A DNA stretch of 64,000 bases. Source: Luzula sylvatica (Eukaryota; Streptophyta; Magnoliopsida; Poales; Juncaceae). The translations under genes were made by a program, and so were the position numbers. The notes below the pieces were generated by a model that saw nothing but the letters and a program-made list of their open reading frames with translations, ran no database searches and was not told the DNA's origin. Shown piece by piece: positions 38,402 through 53,400 of the stretch; the stretch's first letter is position 1; every line of letters starts with the position of its first letter. The DNA lies in contig CAMPEJ010000007.1 of assembly GCA_946800325.1 (NCBI GenBank), positions 806,001 to 870,000 on the forward strand, read 5' to 3'.

Positions 38402-39765
38402 GAAACACTAAGAAAGTTTAATTTTCGATTCAAAACAATCTGTTTATGCTTTGGGGATTTCAAATAACGTATTTTGAGATCATTGGAATCGTATCTTTTA
38501 CCACATAACATTTCACAAAAATTTAGAAACACTAAGAAAGTTTGTTTTTCGATTCAAAACAATCTGTTTATGCTTTGGGGAGTTCAAATAACGTATTTTG
38601 AGATCATTTGAATCGTATCTTTTACTACATAACATTTCACCAAAATTTACAAACACTAAGAAAGTTTGTTTTTCGATTCAAAACAATCTGTTTATGCTTT
38701 GGGGAGTTCAAATAACTTATTTTGAGATCATTTGAATCGTATCTTTTACCACATAACATTTCACCAAACTTTACAAACACTAAGAAATTTTGTTTTTCGA
38801 TTCAAAACAATATGTTTATGCTTTGGCGAGTTCAAATAACGTATTTTGAGATCATTTGAATCGTATCTTTTACCACATAACATTTCACCAAAATTTACAA
38901 ACACTAAGAAAGTTTATTTTTCGATTCAAAACAATCTGTTTATGCTTTGGGGAGTTCAAATAACGTATTTTGAGATCATTTCAATCGTATCTTTCACTAC
39001 ATAACATTTCACCAAAATTTACAAACACTAAGAAAGTTTGTTTTTCGATTCAAAACAATTTGTTTATGCTTTGGGGAGTTCAAATAACATATTTGTAGAT
39101 CATTCGAATCGTATCTTTTACCACATAACATTTCACCAAAATTTACAAACACTAAGAAAGTTTGTTTTTCGATTCAAAACAATCTGTTTATGCTTTGGGG
39201 AGTTCAAATAACGTATTTTGAGATCATTTGAATCGAATCTTTTACTACATAACATTTGACCAAAATTTACAAACACTAAGAAAGTTTGTTTTTCGATTCA
39301 AAACAATCTGTTTATGCTTTGGGGAGTTCAAATAACGTATTTTGAGATCATTTGATTCGTATCTTTTACCACATAACATTTCACCAAAATTTACAAACAC
39401 TAAGAAAGTTTGGTTTTCGATTCAAAACAATCTATTTATGCTTTGGGGAGTTCAAATAACGTATTTTGAGATAATTTGAATCGTATATTTTACCACATAA
39501 CATTTTACCAAAATTTACAAACACTAAGAAAGTTTGTTTTTCGATTCAAAACAATCTGTTTATGCTTTGGGGAGTTCAAATAACGTATTTTGAGATCATT
39601 TGAATCGTATCTTTTACCACATAACATTTCACCAAAATTTACAAATACTGAGAAAGTTTGATTTTCGATTCAAAACAATCTGTTTATGCTTTGGGGAGTT
39701 CAAATAACATATTTTGAGATAATTTGAATCGTATCTTTTACTACATAACATTTCACCAAAATTTA
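38402..39765. repeat. Dispersed segment, copy II (11-mer, one monomer lost)
   Basis: Same marker series as copy I and 5828 bp after it, but it lacks the 'caaaataattt' unit. The marker-to-'caaatactgag' distance is 1189 bp against 1313 bp in the other four copies, exactly 124 less. A whole unit was removed in phase. One unit also differs by 'gagataatttg' in the 'gtatattttacc' monomer. Confidence 0.9.
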
Positions 39766-42121
39766 CAAACGCTGAGAAAGTTTGTTTTTCGATTCAAAAC
39801 AATCTGTTTATGCTTTGGGGAGTTCAAATAACGTATTTTGAGATCATTTGAATCGTATCTTTTACTACATAACATTTCACCAAAATTTACAAACGCTGAG
39901 AAAGTTTGTTTTTCGATTCAAAACAATCTGTTTATGCTTTGGGGAGTTCAAATAACGTATTTTGAGATCATTTGAATCGTATCTTTTACCACATAACATT
40001 TCACCAAAATTTACAAACACTGAGAAAGTTTGATTTTCGATTCAAAACAATCTGTTTATGCTTTGGGGAGTTCAAATAACGTATTTTGAGATCATTTGAT
40101 TCGTATCTTTTACCACATAACATTTCACCAAAATTTACAAACACTAAGAAAGTTTGGTTTTCGATTCAAAACAATCTATTTATGCTTTGGGGAGTTCAAA
40201 TAACGTATTTTGAGATCATTTGAATAGTATATTTTACCACATAACATTTTACCAAAATTTACAAACACTAAGAAAGTTTGTTTTTCGATTCAAAACAATC
40301 TGTTTATGCTTTGGGGAGTTCAAATAACGTATTTTGAGATCATTCGAATCGTATCTTTTACCACATAACATTTCACCAAAATTTACAAACACTAAGAAAG
40401 TTTGTTTTTCGATTCAAAACAATTTGTTTATGCTTTGGGGAGTTCAAATAACGTATTTTGAGATCATTCGAATCGTATCTTTTACCACATAACATTTCAC
40501 CAAAATTTACAAACACTAAGAAAGTTTGTTTTTCGATTCAAAACAATTTGTTTATGCTTTGGGGAGTTCAAATAACGTATTTTGAGATCATTCGAATCGT
40601 ATCTTTTACCACGTAACATTTCACCAAAATTTACAAACGCTAAGAAAGTTTGTTTTTCGATTCAAAACAATCTGTTTATGCTTTGGGGAGTTCAAATAAC
40701 GTATTTTGAGATCATTTGAATCGTATCTTTTACTACATAACATTTCACCAAAATTTACAAACGCTGAGAAAGTTTGTTTTTCGATTCAAAACAATCTGTT
40801 AATGCTTTGGGGAGTTCAAATAACGTATTTTGAGATCATTTGAATCGTATCTTTTACCACATACCATTTCACCAAAATTTACAAACACTGAGAAAGTTTG
40901 ATTTTCGATTCAAAACAATCTGTTTATGCTTTGGGGAGTTCAAATAACGTATTTTGAGATCATTTGAATCGTATCTTTTACCACATAACATTTCACCAAA
41001 CTTTACAAACACTAAGAAAGTTTGCTTTTCGATTCAAAACAATCTGTTTATGCTTTGGGGAGTTCAAATAACGTATTTTGAGATCATTTGAATCGTATCT
41101 TTTACCACATAACATTTCACCAAAATTTACAAACACTAAGAAAGTTTAATTTTCGATTCAAAACAATCTGTTTATGCTTTGGGGAGTTCAAATAACGTAT
41201 TTTGAGATCATTCGAATCGTATCTTTTACCACATAACATTTCACCAAAATTTACAAACACTAAGAAAGTTTGTTTTTCGATTCAAAACAATTTGTTTATG
41301 CTTTGGGGAGTTCAAATAACATATTTGTAGATCATTCGAATCGTATCTTTTACCACATAACATTTCACCAAAATTTACAAACACTAAGAAAGTTTGTTTT
41401 TCGATTCAAAACAATCTGTTTGTGCTTTGGGGAGTTCAAATAACGTATTTTGAGATCATTTGAATCGTATCTTTCACTACATAACATTTCACCAAACTTT
41501 ACAAACACTAAGAAATTTTGTTTTTCGATTCAAAACAATCTGTTTATGCTTTGGGGAGTTCAAATAACATATTTGTAGATCATTCGAATCGTATCTTTTA
41601 CCACATAACATTTCACCAAAATTTACAAACACTAAGAAAGTTTGTTTTTCGATTCAAAACAATCTGTTTGTGCTTTGGGGAGTTCAAATAACGTATTTTG
41701 AGATCATTTGAATCGTATCTTTTACTACATAACATTTCACCAAAATTTACAAACACTAAGAAAGTTTGTTTTTCGATTCAAAACAATCTGTTTATGCTTT
41801 GGCGAGTTCAAATAACGTATTTTGAGATCATTTGAATCGTATCTTTTACCACATAACATTTCACCAAAATTTACAAACACTAAGAAAGTTTATTTTTCGA
41901 TTCAAAACAATATGTTTATGCTTTGGGGAGTTCAAATAACGTATTTTGAGATCATTTGAATCGTATCTTTTACTACATAACATTTCACCAAAATTTACAA
42001 ACACTAAAAAAGTTTGTTTTTCGATTCAAAACAATTTGTTTATGCTTTGGCGAGTTCAAATAACGTATTTTGAGATCATTTGAATCGTATCTTTTACCAC
42101 ATAACATTTCACAAAAATTTA
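39766..42121. repeat. Spacer of satellite between segments II and III
   Basis: Nineteen in-register monomers, including 'gtttggttttcg', 'accacgtaac', 'caaacgctgag', 'tttaattttcg', 'aacatatttgtag' and 'gtttgtgc' types. The last two recur in close succession at about 41.3 and 41.55 kb. From about 41750 the order belongs to the 13,516-bp-spaced duplication. No gene is seen. Confidence 0.83.
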
Positions 42122-45100
42122 GAAACACTAAGAAAGTTTAATTTTCGATTCAAAACAATCTGTTTATGCTTTGGGGATTTCAAATAACGTATTTTGAGAT
42201 CATTGGAATCGTATCTTTTACCACATAACATTTCACAAAAATTTACAAACACTAAGAAAGTTTGTTTTTCGATTCAAAACAATCTGTTTATGCTTTGGGG
42301 AGTTCAAATAACGTATTTTGAGATCATTTGAATCGTATCTTTTACTACATAACATTTCACCAAAATTTACAAACACTAAGAAAGTTTGTTTTTCGATTCA
42401 AAACAATCTGTTTATGCTTTGGGGAGTTCAAATACCTTATTTTGAGATCATTTGAATCGTATCTTTTACCACATAACATTTCACCAAACTTTACAAACAC
42501 TAAGAAATTTTGTTTTTCGATTCGAAACAATCTGTTTATGCTTTGGCGAGTTCAAATAACTTATTTTGAGATCATTTGAATCGTATCTTTTACCACATAA
42601 CATTTCACCAAAATTTACAAACACTAAGAAAGTTTATTTTTCGATTCAAAACAATCTGTTTATGCTTTGGGGAGTTCAAATAACGTATTTTGAGATCATT
42701 TCAATCATATCTTTCACTACATAACATTTCACCAAAATTTACAAACACTAAGAAAGTTTGTTTTTCGATTCAAAACAATTTGTTTATGCTTTGGGGAGTT
42801 CAAATAACATATTTGTAGATCATTCGAATCGTATCTTTTACCACATAACATTTCACCAAAATTTACAAACACTAAGAAAGTTTGTTTTTCGATTCAAAAC
42901 AATCTGTTTATGCTTTGGGGAGTTCAAATAACGTATTTTGAGATCATTTGAATCGAATCTTTTACTACATAACATTTGACCAAAATTTACAAACACTAAG
43001 AAAGTTTGTTTTTCGATTCAAAACAATCTGTTTATGCTTTGGGGAGTTCAAATAACGTATTTTGAGATCATTTGATTCGTATCTTTTACCACATAACATT
43101 TCACCAAAATTTACAAACACTAAGAAAGTTTGGTTTTCGATTCAAAACAATCTATTTATGCTTTGGGGAGTTCAAATAACGTATTTTGAGATCATTTGAA
43201 TCGTATATTTTACCACATAACATTTTACCAAAATTTACAAACACTAAGAAAGTTTGTTTTTCGATTCAGAACAATCTGTTTATGCTTTGGGGAGTTCAAA
43301 TAACGTATTTTGAGATCATTTGAATCGTATCTTTTACCACATAACATTTCACCAAAATTTACAAACACTAAGAAAGTTTGTTTTTCGATTCAAAATAATT
43401 TGTTTATGCTTTGGGGAGTTCAAATAACGTATTTTGAGATCATTCGAATCGTATCTTTTACCACATAACATTTCACCAAAATTTACAAATACTGAGAAAG
43501 TTTGATTTTCGATTCAAAACAATCTGTTTATGCTTTGGGGAGTTCAAATAACATATTTTGAGATAATTTGAATCGTATCTTTTACTACATAACATTTCAC
43601 CAAAATTTACAAACGCTGAGAAAGTTTGTTTTTCGATTCAAAACAATCTGTTTATGCTTTGGGGAGTTCAAATAACGTATTTTGAGATCATTTGAATCGT
43701 ATCTTTTACTACATAACATTTCACCAAAATTTACAAACACTGAGAAAGTTTGTTTTTCGATTCAAAACAATCTGTTTATGCTTTGGGGAGTTCAAATAAC
43801 GTATTTTGAGATCATTTGAATCGTATCTTTTACCACATAACATTTCACCAAAATTTACAAACACTGAGAAAGTTTGATTTTCGATTCAAAACAATCTGTT
43901 TATGCTTTGGGGAGTTCAAATAACGTATTTTGAGATCATTTGATTCGTATCTTTTACCACATAACATTTCACCAAAATTTACAAACACTAAGAAAGTTTG
44001 GTTTTCGATTCAAAACAATCTATTTATGCTTTGGGGAGTTCAAATAACGTATTTTGAGATCATTTGAATCGTATATTTTACCACATAACATTTTACCAAA
44101 ATTTACAAACACTAAGAAAGTTTGTTTTTCGATTCAAAACAATCTGTTTATGCTTTGGGGAGTTCAAATAACGTATTTTGAGATCATTGGAATCGTATCT
44201 TTTACCACATAACATTTCACCAAAATTTACAAACACTAAGAAAGTTTGTTTTTCGATTCAAAACAATTTGATTATGCTTTGGGGAGTTCAAATAACGTAT
44301 TTTGAGATCATTCGAATCGTATCTTTTACCACATAACATTTCACCAAAATTTACAAACACTAAGAAAGTTTGTTTTTCGATTCAAAACAATTTGTTTATG
44401 CTTTGGGGAGTTCAAATAACGTATTTTGAGATCATTCGAATCGTATCTTTTACCACGTAACATTTCACCAAAATTTACAAACGCTAAGAAAGTTTGTTTT
44501 TCGATTCAAAACAATCTGTTTATGCTTTGGGGAGTTCAAATAACGTATTTTGAGATCATTTGAATCGTATCTTTTACTACATAACATTTCACCAAAATTT
44601 ACAAACGCTGAGAAAGTTTGTTTTTCGATTCAAAACAATCTGTTTATGCTTTGGGGAGTTCAAATAACGTATTTTGAGATCATTTGAATCGTATCTTTTA
44701 CCACATACCATTTCACCAAAATTTACAAACACTGAGAAAGTTTGATTTTCGATTCAAAACAATCTGTTTATGCTTTGGGGAGTTCAAATAACGTATTTTG
44801 AGATCATTTGAATCGTATCTTTTACCACATAACATTTCACCAAACTTTACAAACACTAAGAAAGTTTGTTTTTCGATTCAAAACAATCTGTTTATGCTTT
44901 GGGGAGTTCAAATAACGTATTTTGAGATCATTTGAATCGTATCTTTTACCACATAACATTTCACCAAAATTTACAAACACTAAGAAAGTTTAATTTTCGA
45001 TTCAAAACAATCTGTTTATGCTTTGGGGAGTTCAAATAACGTATTTTGAGATCATTCGAATCGTATCTTTTACCACATAACATTTCACCAAAATTTACAA

Positions 45101-47150
45101 ACACTAAGAAAGTTTGTTTTTCGATTCAAAACAATTTGTTTATGCTTTGGGGAGTTCAAATAACATATTTGTAGATCATTCGAATCGTATCTTTTACCAC
45201 ATAACATTTCACCAAAATTTACAAACACTAAGAAAGTTTGTTTTTCGATTCAAAACAATCTGTTTGTGCTTTGGGGAGTTCAAATAACGTATTTTGAGAT
45301 CATTTGAATCGTATCTTTTACTACATAACATTTCACCAAAATTTACAAACACTAAGAAAGTTTGTTTTTCGATTCAAAACAATCTGTTTATGCTTTGGGG
45401 AGTTCAAATAACGTATTTTGAGATCATTTGAATCGTATCTTTTACCACATAACATTTTACCAAAATTTACAAACACTAAGAAAGTTTGTTTTTCGATTCA
45501 AAACAATTTGTTTATGCTTTGGCGAGTTCAAATAACGTATTTTGAGATCATTTGAATCGTATCTTTTACCACATAACATTTCACAAAAATTTAGAAACAC
45601 TAAGAAAGTTTAATTTTCGATTCAAAACAATCTGTTTATGCTTTGGGGAGTTCAAATAACGTATTTTGAGATCATTGGAATCGTATCTTTTACCACATAA
45701 CATTTCACAAAAATTTACAAACACTAAGAAAGTTTGTTTTTCGATTCAAAACAATCTGTTTATGCTTTGGGGAGTTCAAATAACGTATTTTGAGATCATT
45801 TGAATCGTATCTTTTACTACATAACATTTCACCAAAATTTACAAACACTAAGAAAGTTTGTTTTTCGATTCAAAACAATCTGTTTATGCTTTGGGGAGTT
45901 CAAATAACTTATTTTGAGATCATTTGAATCGTATCTTTTACCACATAACATTTCACCAAACTTTACAAACACTAAGAAATTTTGTTTTTCGATTCAAAAC
46001 AATCTGTTTATGCTTTGGCGAGTTCAAATAACGTATTTTGAGATCATTTGAATCGTATCTTTTACCACATAACATTTCACCAAAATTTACAAACACTAAA
46101 AAAGTTTATTTTTCGATTCAAAACAATCTGTTTATGCTTTGGGGAGTTCAAATAACGTATTTTGAGATCATTTGAATCCTATCTTTTACTACATAACATT
46201 TCACCAAAATTTACAAACACTAAGAAAGTTTGTTTTTCGATTCAAAACAATTTGTTTATGCTTTGGGGAGTTCAAATAACATATTTGTAGATCATTCGAA
46301 TCGTATCTTTTACCACATAACATTTCACCAAAATTTACAAACACTAAGAAAGTTTGTTTTTCGATTCAAAACAATCTGTTTATGCTTTGGGGAGTTCAAA
46401 TAACGTATTTTGAGATCATTTGAATCGTATCTTTTACTACATGACATTTGACCAAAATTTACAAACACTAAGAAAGTTTGTTTTTCGATTCAAAACAATC
46501 TGTTTATGCTTTGGGGAGTTCAAATAACGTATTTTGAGATCATTTGAATCGTATCTTTTACCACATAACATTTCACCAAAATTTACAAACACTGAGAAAG
46601 TTTGATTTTCGATTCAAAACAATCTGTTTATGCTTTGGGGAGTTCAAATAACGTATTTTGAGATCATTTGATTCGTATCTTTTACCACATAGCATTTCAC
46701 CAAAATTTACAAACACTTAGAAAGTTTGGTTTTCGATTCAAAACAATCTATTTATGCTTTGGGGAGTTCAAATAACGTATTTTGAGATCATTTGAATCGT
46801 ATATTTTACCACATAACATTTTACCAAAATTTACAAACACTAAGAAAGTTTGTTTTTCGATTCAAAACAATCTGTTTATGCTTTGGGGAGTTCAAATAAC
46901 GTATTTTGAGATCATTTGAATCCTATCTTTTACCACATAACATTTCACCAAAATTTACAAACACTAAGAAAGTTTGTTTTTCGATTCAAAACAATTTGTT
47001 TATGCTTTGGGGAGTTCAAATAACGTATTTTGAGATCATTCGAATCGTATCTTTTACCACGTAACATTTCACCAAAATTTACAAACGCTAAGAAAGTTTG
47101 TTTTTCGATTCAAAACAATCTGTTTATGCTTTGGGGAGTTCAAATAACGT
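41750..47150. repeat. 5.4-kb segment repeated 13,516 bp downstream, left copy
   Basis: Matched by about 55266-60666 at a constant offset of 109 monomers. Anchors at exactly +13,516 are 'ggggatttcaaat' (42173 and 55689), 'gaatcgaatc' (42955 and 56471), 'caaatactgag' (43486 and 57002), 'ctacatgacatttg' (46442 and 59958) and 'gaatcctatc' (46921 and 60437). Edges are estimated from where unit types stop matching. Confidence 0.87.
42122..43609. repeat. Dispersed 12-mer segment, copy III
   Basis: Full marker series: 'ggggatttcaaat' at 42173, 'gaatcgaatc' with its variant base 782 bp later, 'caaaataattt' near 43390 and 'caaatactgag' at 43486. It lies 3720 bp (30 monomers) after copy II. Private changes are 'aataccttatt' near 42434, 'attcgaaac' near 42521 and 'attcagaac' near 43265. 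Confidence 0.9.
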
Positions 47151-48941
47151 ATTTTGAGATCATTCGAATCGTATCTTTTACCACGTAACATTTCACCAAA
47201 ATTTACAAACGCTAAGAAAGTTTGTTTTTCGATTCAAAACAATCTGTTTATGTTTTGGGGAGTTCAAATAACGTATTTTGAGATCATTTGAATCGTATCT
47301 TTTACCACATAACATTTCACCAAACTTTACAAACACTAAGAAATTTTGTTTTTCGATTCAAAACAATTTGTTTATGCTTTGGGGAGTTCAAATAACATAT
47401 TTGTAGATCATTCGAATCGTATCTTTTACCACATAACATTTCACCAAAATTTACAAACACTAAGAAAGTTTGTTTTTCGATTCAAAACAATCTGTTTGTG
47501 CTTTGGGGAGTTCAAATAACGTATTTTGAGATCATTTGAATCGTATCTTTTACTACATAACATTTCACAAAAATTTACAAACACTAAGAAAGTTTGTTTT
47601 TCGATTCAAAACAATCTGTTTATGCTTTGGGGAGTTCAAATAACGTATTTTGAGATCATTTGAATCGTATCTTTTACCACATAACATTTCACCAAAATTT
47701 ACAAACACTGAGAAAGTTTGATTTTCGATTCAAAACAATCTGTTTATGCTTTGGGGAGTTCAAATAACGTATTTTGAGATCATTCGATTCGTATCTTTTA
47801 CCACATAACATTTCACAAAAATTTAGAAACACTAAGAAAGTTTAATTTTCGATTCAAAACAATCTGGTTATGCTTTGGGGAGTTCAAATAACGTATTTTG
47901 AGATCATTCGAATCGTATCTTTTACCACATAACATTTCACCAAAATTTACAAACACTAAGAAAGTTTGTTTTTCGATTCAAAACAATCTGTTTATGCTTT
48001 GGGGAGTTCAAATAACGTATTTTGAGATCATTGGAATCGTATCTTTTACTACAAAACATTTCACCAAAATTTACAAACACTAAGAAAGTTTGTTTTTCGA
48101 TTCAAAACAATCTGTTTATGCTTTGGGGAGTTGAAATAACTTATTTTGAGATCATTTGAATCGTATCTTTTACCACATAACATTTCACCAAACTTTACAA
48201 ACACTAAGAAATTTTGTTTTTCGATTCAAAACAATCTGTTTATGCTTTGGCGAGTTCAAATAACGTATTTTGAGATCATTTGAATCGTATCTTTTACCAC
48301 ATAACATTTCACCAAAATTTACAAACACTAAGAAAGTTTATTTTTCGATTCAAAACAATCTGTTTATGCTTTGGGGAGTTCAAATAACGTATTTTGAGAT
48401 CATTTGAATCGTATCTTTTACTACATAACATTTCACCAAAATTTACAAACACTAAGAAAGTTTGTTTTTCGATTCAAAACAATCTGTTTATGCTTTGGGG
48501 AGTTCAAATAACTTATTTTGAGATAATTTGAATCGTATCTTTTACCACATAACATTTCACCAAACTTTACAAACACTAAGAAATTTTGTTTTTCGATTCA
48601 AAACAATCTGTTTATGCTTTGGCGAGTTCAAATAACGTATTTTGAGATCATTTGAATCGTATCTTTTACCACATAACATTTCACCAAAATTTACAAACAC
48701 TAAGAAAGTTTATTTTTCGATTCAAAACAATCTGTTTATGCTTTGGGGAGTTCAAATAACGTATTTTGAGATCATTTGAATCGTATCTTTTACTACATAA
48801 CATTTCACCAAAATTTACAAACACTAAAAAAGTTTGTTTTTCGATTCAAAACAATTTGTTTATGCTTTGGCAAGTTCAAATAACGTATTTTGAGATCATT
48901 TGAATCGTATCTTTTACCACATAACATTTCACAAAAATTTA
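43610..48941. repeat. Spacer of satellite between segments III and IV
   Basis: Forty-three in-register monomers. Up to about 47.15 kb they match 57.1-60.67 kb at +13,516, including the rare 'ctacatgacatttg' near 46436 and 'gaatcctatc' near 46918. From about 47.8 kb the order instead matches 37.3 kb onward at 10,540 bp (85 monomers). Adjacent near-identical 'accacgtaac' units occur at about 47.05 and 47.18 kb. Confidence 0.83.
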
Positions 48942-50429
48942 GAAACACTAAGAAAGTTTAATTTTCGATTCAAAACAATCTGTTTATGCTTTGGGGATTT
49001 CAAATAACGTATTTTGAGATCATTGGAATCGTATCTTTTACCACATAACATTTCACAAAAATTTACAAACACTAAGAAAGTTTGTTTTTTGATTCAAAAC
49101 AATCTGTTTATGCTTTGGGGAGTTCAAATAACGTATTTTGAGATCATTTGAATCGTATCTTTTACTACATAACATTTCACCAAAATTTACAAACACTAAG
49201 AAAGTTTGTTTTTCGATTCAAAACAATCTGTTTATGCTTTGGGGAGTTCAAATAACATATTTTGAGATCATTCGAATCGTATCTTTTACCACATAACATT
49301 TCACCAAACTTTACAAACACTAAGAAATTTTGTTTTTCGATTCAAAACAATCTGTTTATGCTTTGGCGAGTTCAAATAACGTATTTTGAGATCATTTGAA
49401 TCGTATCTTTTACCACATAACATTTCACCAAAATTTACAAACACTAAGAAAGTTTATTTTTCGATTCAAAACAATCTGTTTATGCTTTGGGGAGTTCAAA
49501 TAACGTATTTTGAGATCATTTGAATCGTATCTTTCACTACATAACATTTCACCAAAATTTACAAACACTAAGAAAGTTTGTTTTTCGATTCAAAACAATT
49601 TGTTTATGCTTTGGGGAGTTCAAATAACATATTTGTAGATCATTCGAATCGTATCTTTTACCACATAACATTTCACCAAAATTTACAAACACTAAGAAAG
49701 TTTGTTTTTCGATTCAAAACAATCTGTTTATGCTTTGGGGAGTTCAAATAACGTATTTTGAGATCATTTGAATCGAATCTTTTACTACATAACATTTGAC
49801 CAAAATTTACAAACACTAAGAAAGTTTGTTTTTCGATTCAAAACAATCTGTTTATGCTTTGGGGAGTTCAAATAACGTATTTTGAGATCATTTGATTCGT
49901 ATCTTTTACCACATAACATTTCACCAAAATTTACAAACACTAAGAAAGTTTGGTTTTCGATTCAAAACAATCTATTTATGCTTTGGGGAGTTCAAATAAC
50001 GTATTTTGAGATCATTTGAATCGTATATTTTACCACATAACATTTTACGAAAATTTACAAACACTAAGAAAGTTTGTTTTTCGATTCAAAACAATCTGTT
50101 TATGCTTTGGGGAGTTCAAATAACGTATTTTGAGATCATTTGAATCGTATCTTTTACCACATAACATTTCACCAAAATTTACAAACACTAAGAAAGTTTG
50201 TATTTCGATTCAAAATAATTTGTTTATGCTTTGGGGAGTTCAAATAACGTATTTTGAGATCATTCGAATCGTATCTTTTACCACATAACATTTCACCAAA
50301 ATTTACAAATACTGAGAAAGTTTGATTTTCGATTCAAAACAATCTGTTTATGCTTTGGGGAGTTCAAATAACATATTTTGAGATAATTTGAATCGTATCT
50401 TTTACTACATAACATTTCACCAAAATTTA
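48942..50429. repeat. Dispersed 12-mer segment, copy IV
   Basis: Complete marker series, 6820 bp (55 monomers) after copy III. Private changes are 'gtttgttttttg' near 49085, 'aacatattttgag' in the 'caaacttta' unit near 49257, 'ttttacgaaaa' near 50046 and 'gtttgtatttcg' near 50198. Confidence 0.9.
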
Positions 50430-53400
50430 CAAACGCTGAGAAAGTTTGTTTTTCGATTCAAAACAATATGTTTATGCTTTGGGGAGTTCAAATAACGTAT
50501 TTTGAGATCATTTGAATCGTATCTTTTACGACATAACATTTCACCAAAATTTACAAACGCTGAGAAAGTTTGTTTTTCGATTCAAAACAATCTGTTTATG
50601 CTTTGGGGAGTTCAAATAACGTATTTTGAGATCATTTGAATCGTATCTTTTACCACATAACATTTCACCAAAATTTACAAACACTGAGAAAGTTTGATTT
50701 TCGATTCAAAACAATCTGTTTATGCTTTGGGGAGTTCAAATAACGTATTTTGAGATCATTTGATTCGTATCTTTTACCACATAACATTTCACCAAAATTT
50801 ACAAACACTAAGAAAGTTTGGTTTTCGATTCAAAACAATCTATTTATGCTTTGGGGAGTTCAAATAACGTATTTTGAGATCATTTGAATCGTATATTTTA
50901 CCACATAACATTTTACCAAAATTTACAAACACTAAGAAAGTTTGTTTTTCGATTCAAAACAATCTGTTTATGCTTTGGGGAGTTCAAATAATGTATTTTG
51001 AGATCATTTGAATCGTATCTTTTACCACATAACATTTCACCAAAATTTACAAACACTAAGAAAGTTTGTTTTTCGATTCAAAACAATTGGTTTATGCTTT
51101 GGGGAGTTCAAATAACGTATTTTGAGATCATTCGAATCGTATCTTTTACCACATAACATTTCACCAAAATTTACAAACACTAAGAAAGTTTGTTTTTCGA
51201 TTCAAAACAATCTGTTTATGCTTTGGGGAGTTCAAATAACGTATTTTGAGATCATTTGAATCGTATCTTTTACCACATAACATTTCACCAAAATTTACAA
51301 ACACTAAGAAAGTTTGTTTTTCGATTCAAAACAATTTGTTTATGCTTTGGGGAGTTCAAATAACGTATTTTGAGATCATTCGAATCGTATCTTTTACCAC
51401 ATAACATTTCACCAAAATTTACAAACACTAAGAAAGTTTGTTTTTCGATTCAAAACAATCTGTTTGTGCTTTGGGGAGTTCAAATAACGTATTTTGAGAT
51501 CATTTGAATCGTATCTTTTACTACATAACATTTCACCAAAATTTACAAACACTAAGAAAGTTTGTTTTTCGATTCAAAACAATCTGTTTATGCTTTGGGG
51601 AGTTCAAATAACGTATTTTGAGATCATTTGAATCGTATCTTTTACCACATAACATTTCACCAAAATTTACAAACACTAAGAAAGTTTGTTTTTCGATTCA
51701 AAACAATCTGTTTATGCTTTGGGGAGTTCAAATAACGTATTTTGAGATCATTGGAATCGTATCTTTTACCACATAACATTTCACAAAAATTTACAAACAC
51801 TAAGAAAGTTTGTTTTTCGATTCAAAACAATCTGTTTATGCTTTGGGGAGTTCAAATAACGTATTTTGAGATCATTTGAATCGTATCTTTTACCACATAA
51901 CATTTTACCAAAATTTACAAACACTAAGAAAGTTTGTTTTTCGATTCAAAACAATTTGTTTATGCTTTGGCGAGTTCAAATAACGTATTTTGAGATCATT
52001 TCAATCGTATCTTTTAGCACATAACATTTCACAAAAATTTAGAAACACTAAGAAAGTTTAATTTTCGATTCAAAACAATCTGTTTATGCTTTGGGGAGTT
52101 CAAATAACGTATTTTGAGATCATTCGAATCGTATCTTTTACCACATAACATTTCACCAAAATTTACAAACACTAAGAAAGTTTGTTTTTCGATTCAAAAC
52201 AATCTGTTTATGCTTTGGGGAGTTCAAATAACGTATTTTGAGATCATTGGAATCGTATCTTTTACTACAAAACATTTCACCAAAATTTACAAACACTAAG
52301 AAAGTTTGTTTTTCGATTCAAAACAATCTGTTTATGCTTTGGGGAGTTCAAATAACTTATTTTGAGATCATTTGAATCGTATCTTTTACCACATAACATT
52401 TCACCAAACTTTACAAACACTAAGAAATTTTGTTTTTCGATTCAAAACAATTTGTTTATGCTTTGGGGAGTTCAAATAACATATTTGTAGATCATTCGAA
52501 TCGTATCTTTTACCACATAACATTTCACCAAAATTTACAAACACTAAGAAAGTTTGTTTTTCGATTCAAAACAATCTGTTTGTGCTTTGGGGAGTTCAAA
52601 TAACGTATTTTGAGATCATTTGAATCGTATCTTTTACTACATAACATTTCACAAAAATTTACAAACACTAAGAAAGTTTGGTTTTCGATTCAAAACAATC
52701 TGTTTATGCTTTGGGGAGTTCAAATAACGTATTTTGAGATCATTTGAATCGTATCTTTTACCACATAACATTTTACCAAAATTTACAAACACTAAGAAAG
52801 TTTGTTTTTCGATTCAAAACAATTTGTTTATGCTTTGGCGAGTTCAAATAACGTATTTTGAGATCATTTGAATCGTGTCTTTTACCACATAACATTTCAC
52901 AAAAATTTAGAAACACTAAGAAAGTTTAATTTTCGATTCAAAACAATCTGGTTATGCTTTGGGGAGTTCAAATAACGTATTTTGAGATCATTCGAATCGT
53001 ATCTTTTACCACATAACATTTCACCAAAATTTACAAACACTAAGAAAGTTTGTTTTTCGATTCAAAACAATCTGTTTATGCTTAGGGGAGTTCAAATAAT
53101 GTATTTTGAGATCATTGGAATCGTATCTTTTACTACAAAACATTTCACCAAAATTTACAAACACTAAGAAAGTTTGTTTTTCGATTCAAAACAATCTGTT
53201 TATGCTTTGGGGAGTTCAAATAACTTATTTTGAGATCATTTGAATCGTATCTTTTACCACATAACATTTCACCAAACTTTACAAACACTAAGAAAGTTTG
53301 TTTTTCGATTCAAAACAATCTGTTTATGCTTTGGGGAGTTCAAATAACTTATTTTGAGATCATTTGAATCGTATCTTTTACCACATAACATTTCACCAAA

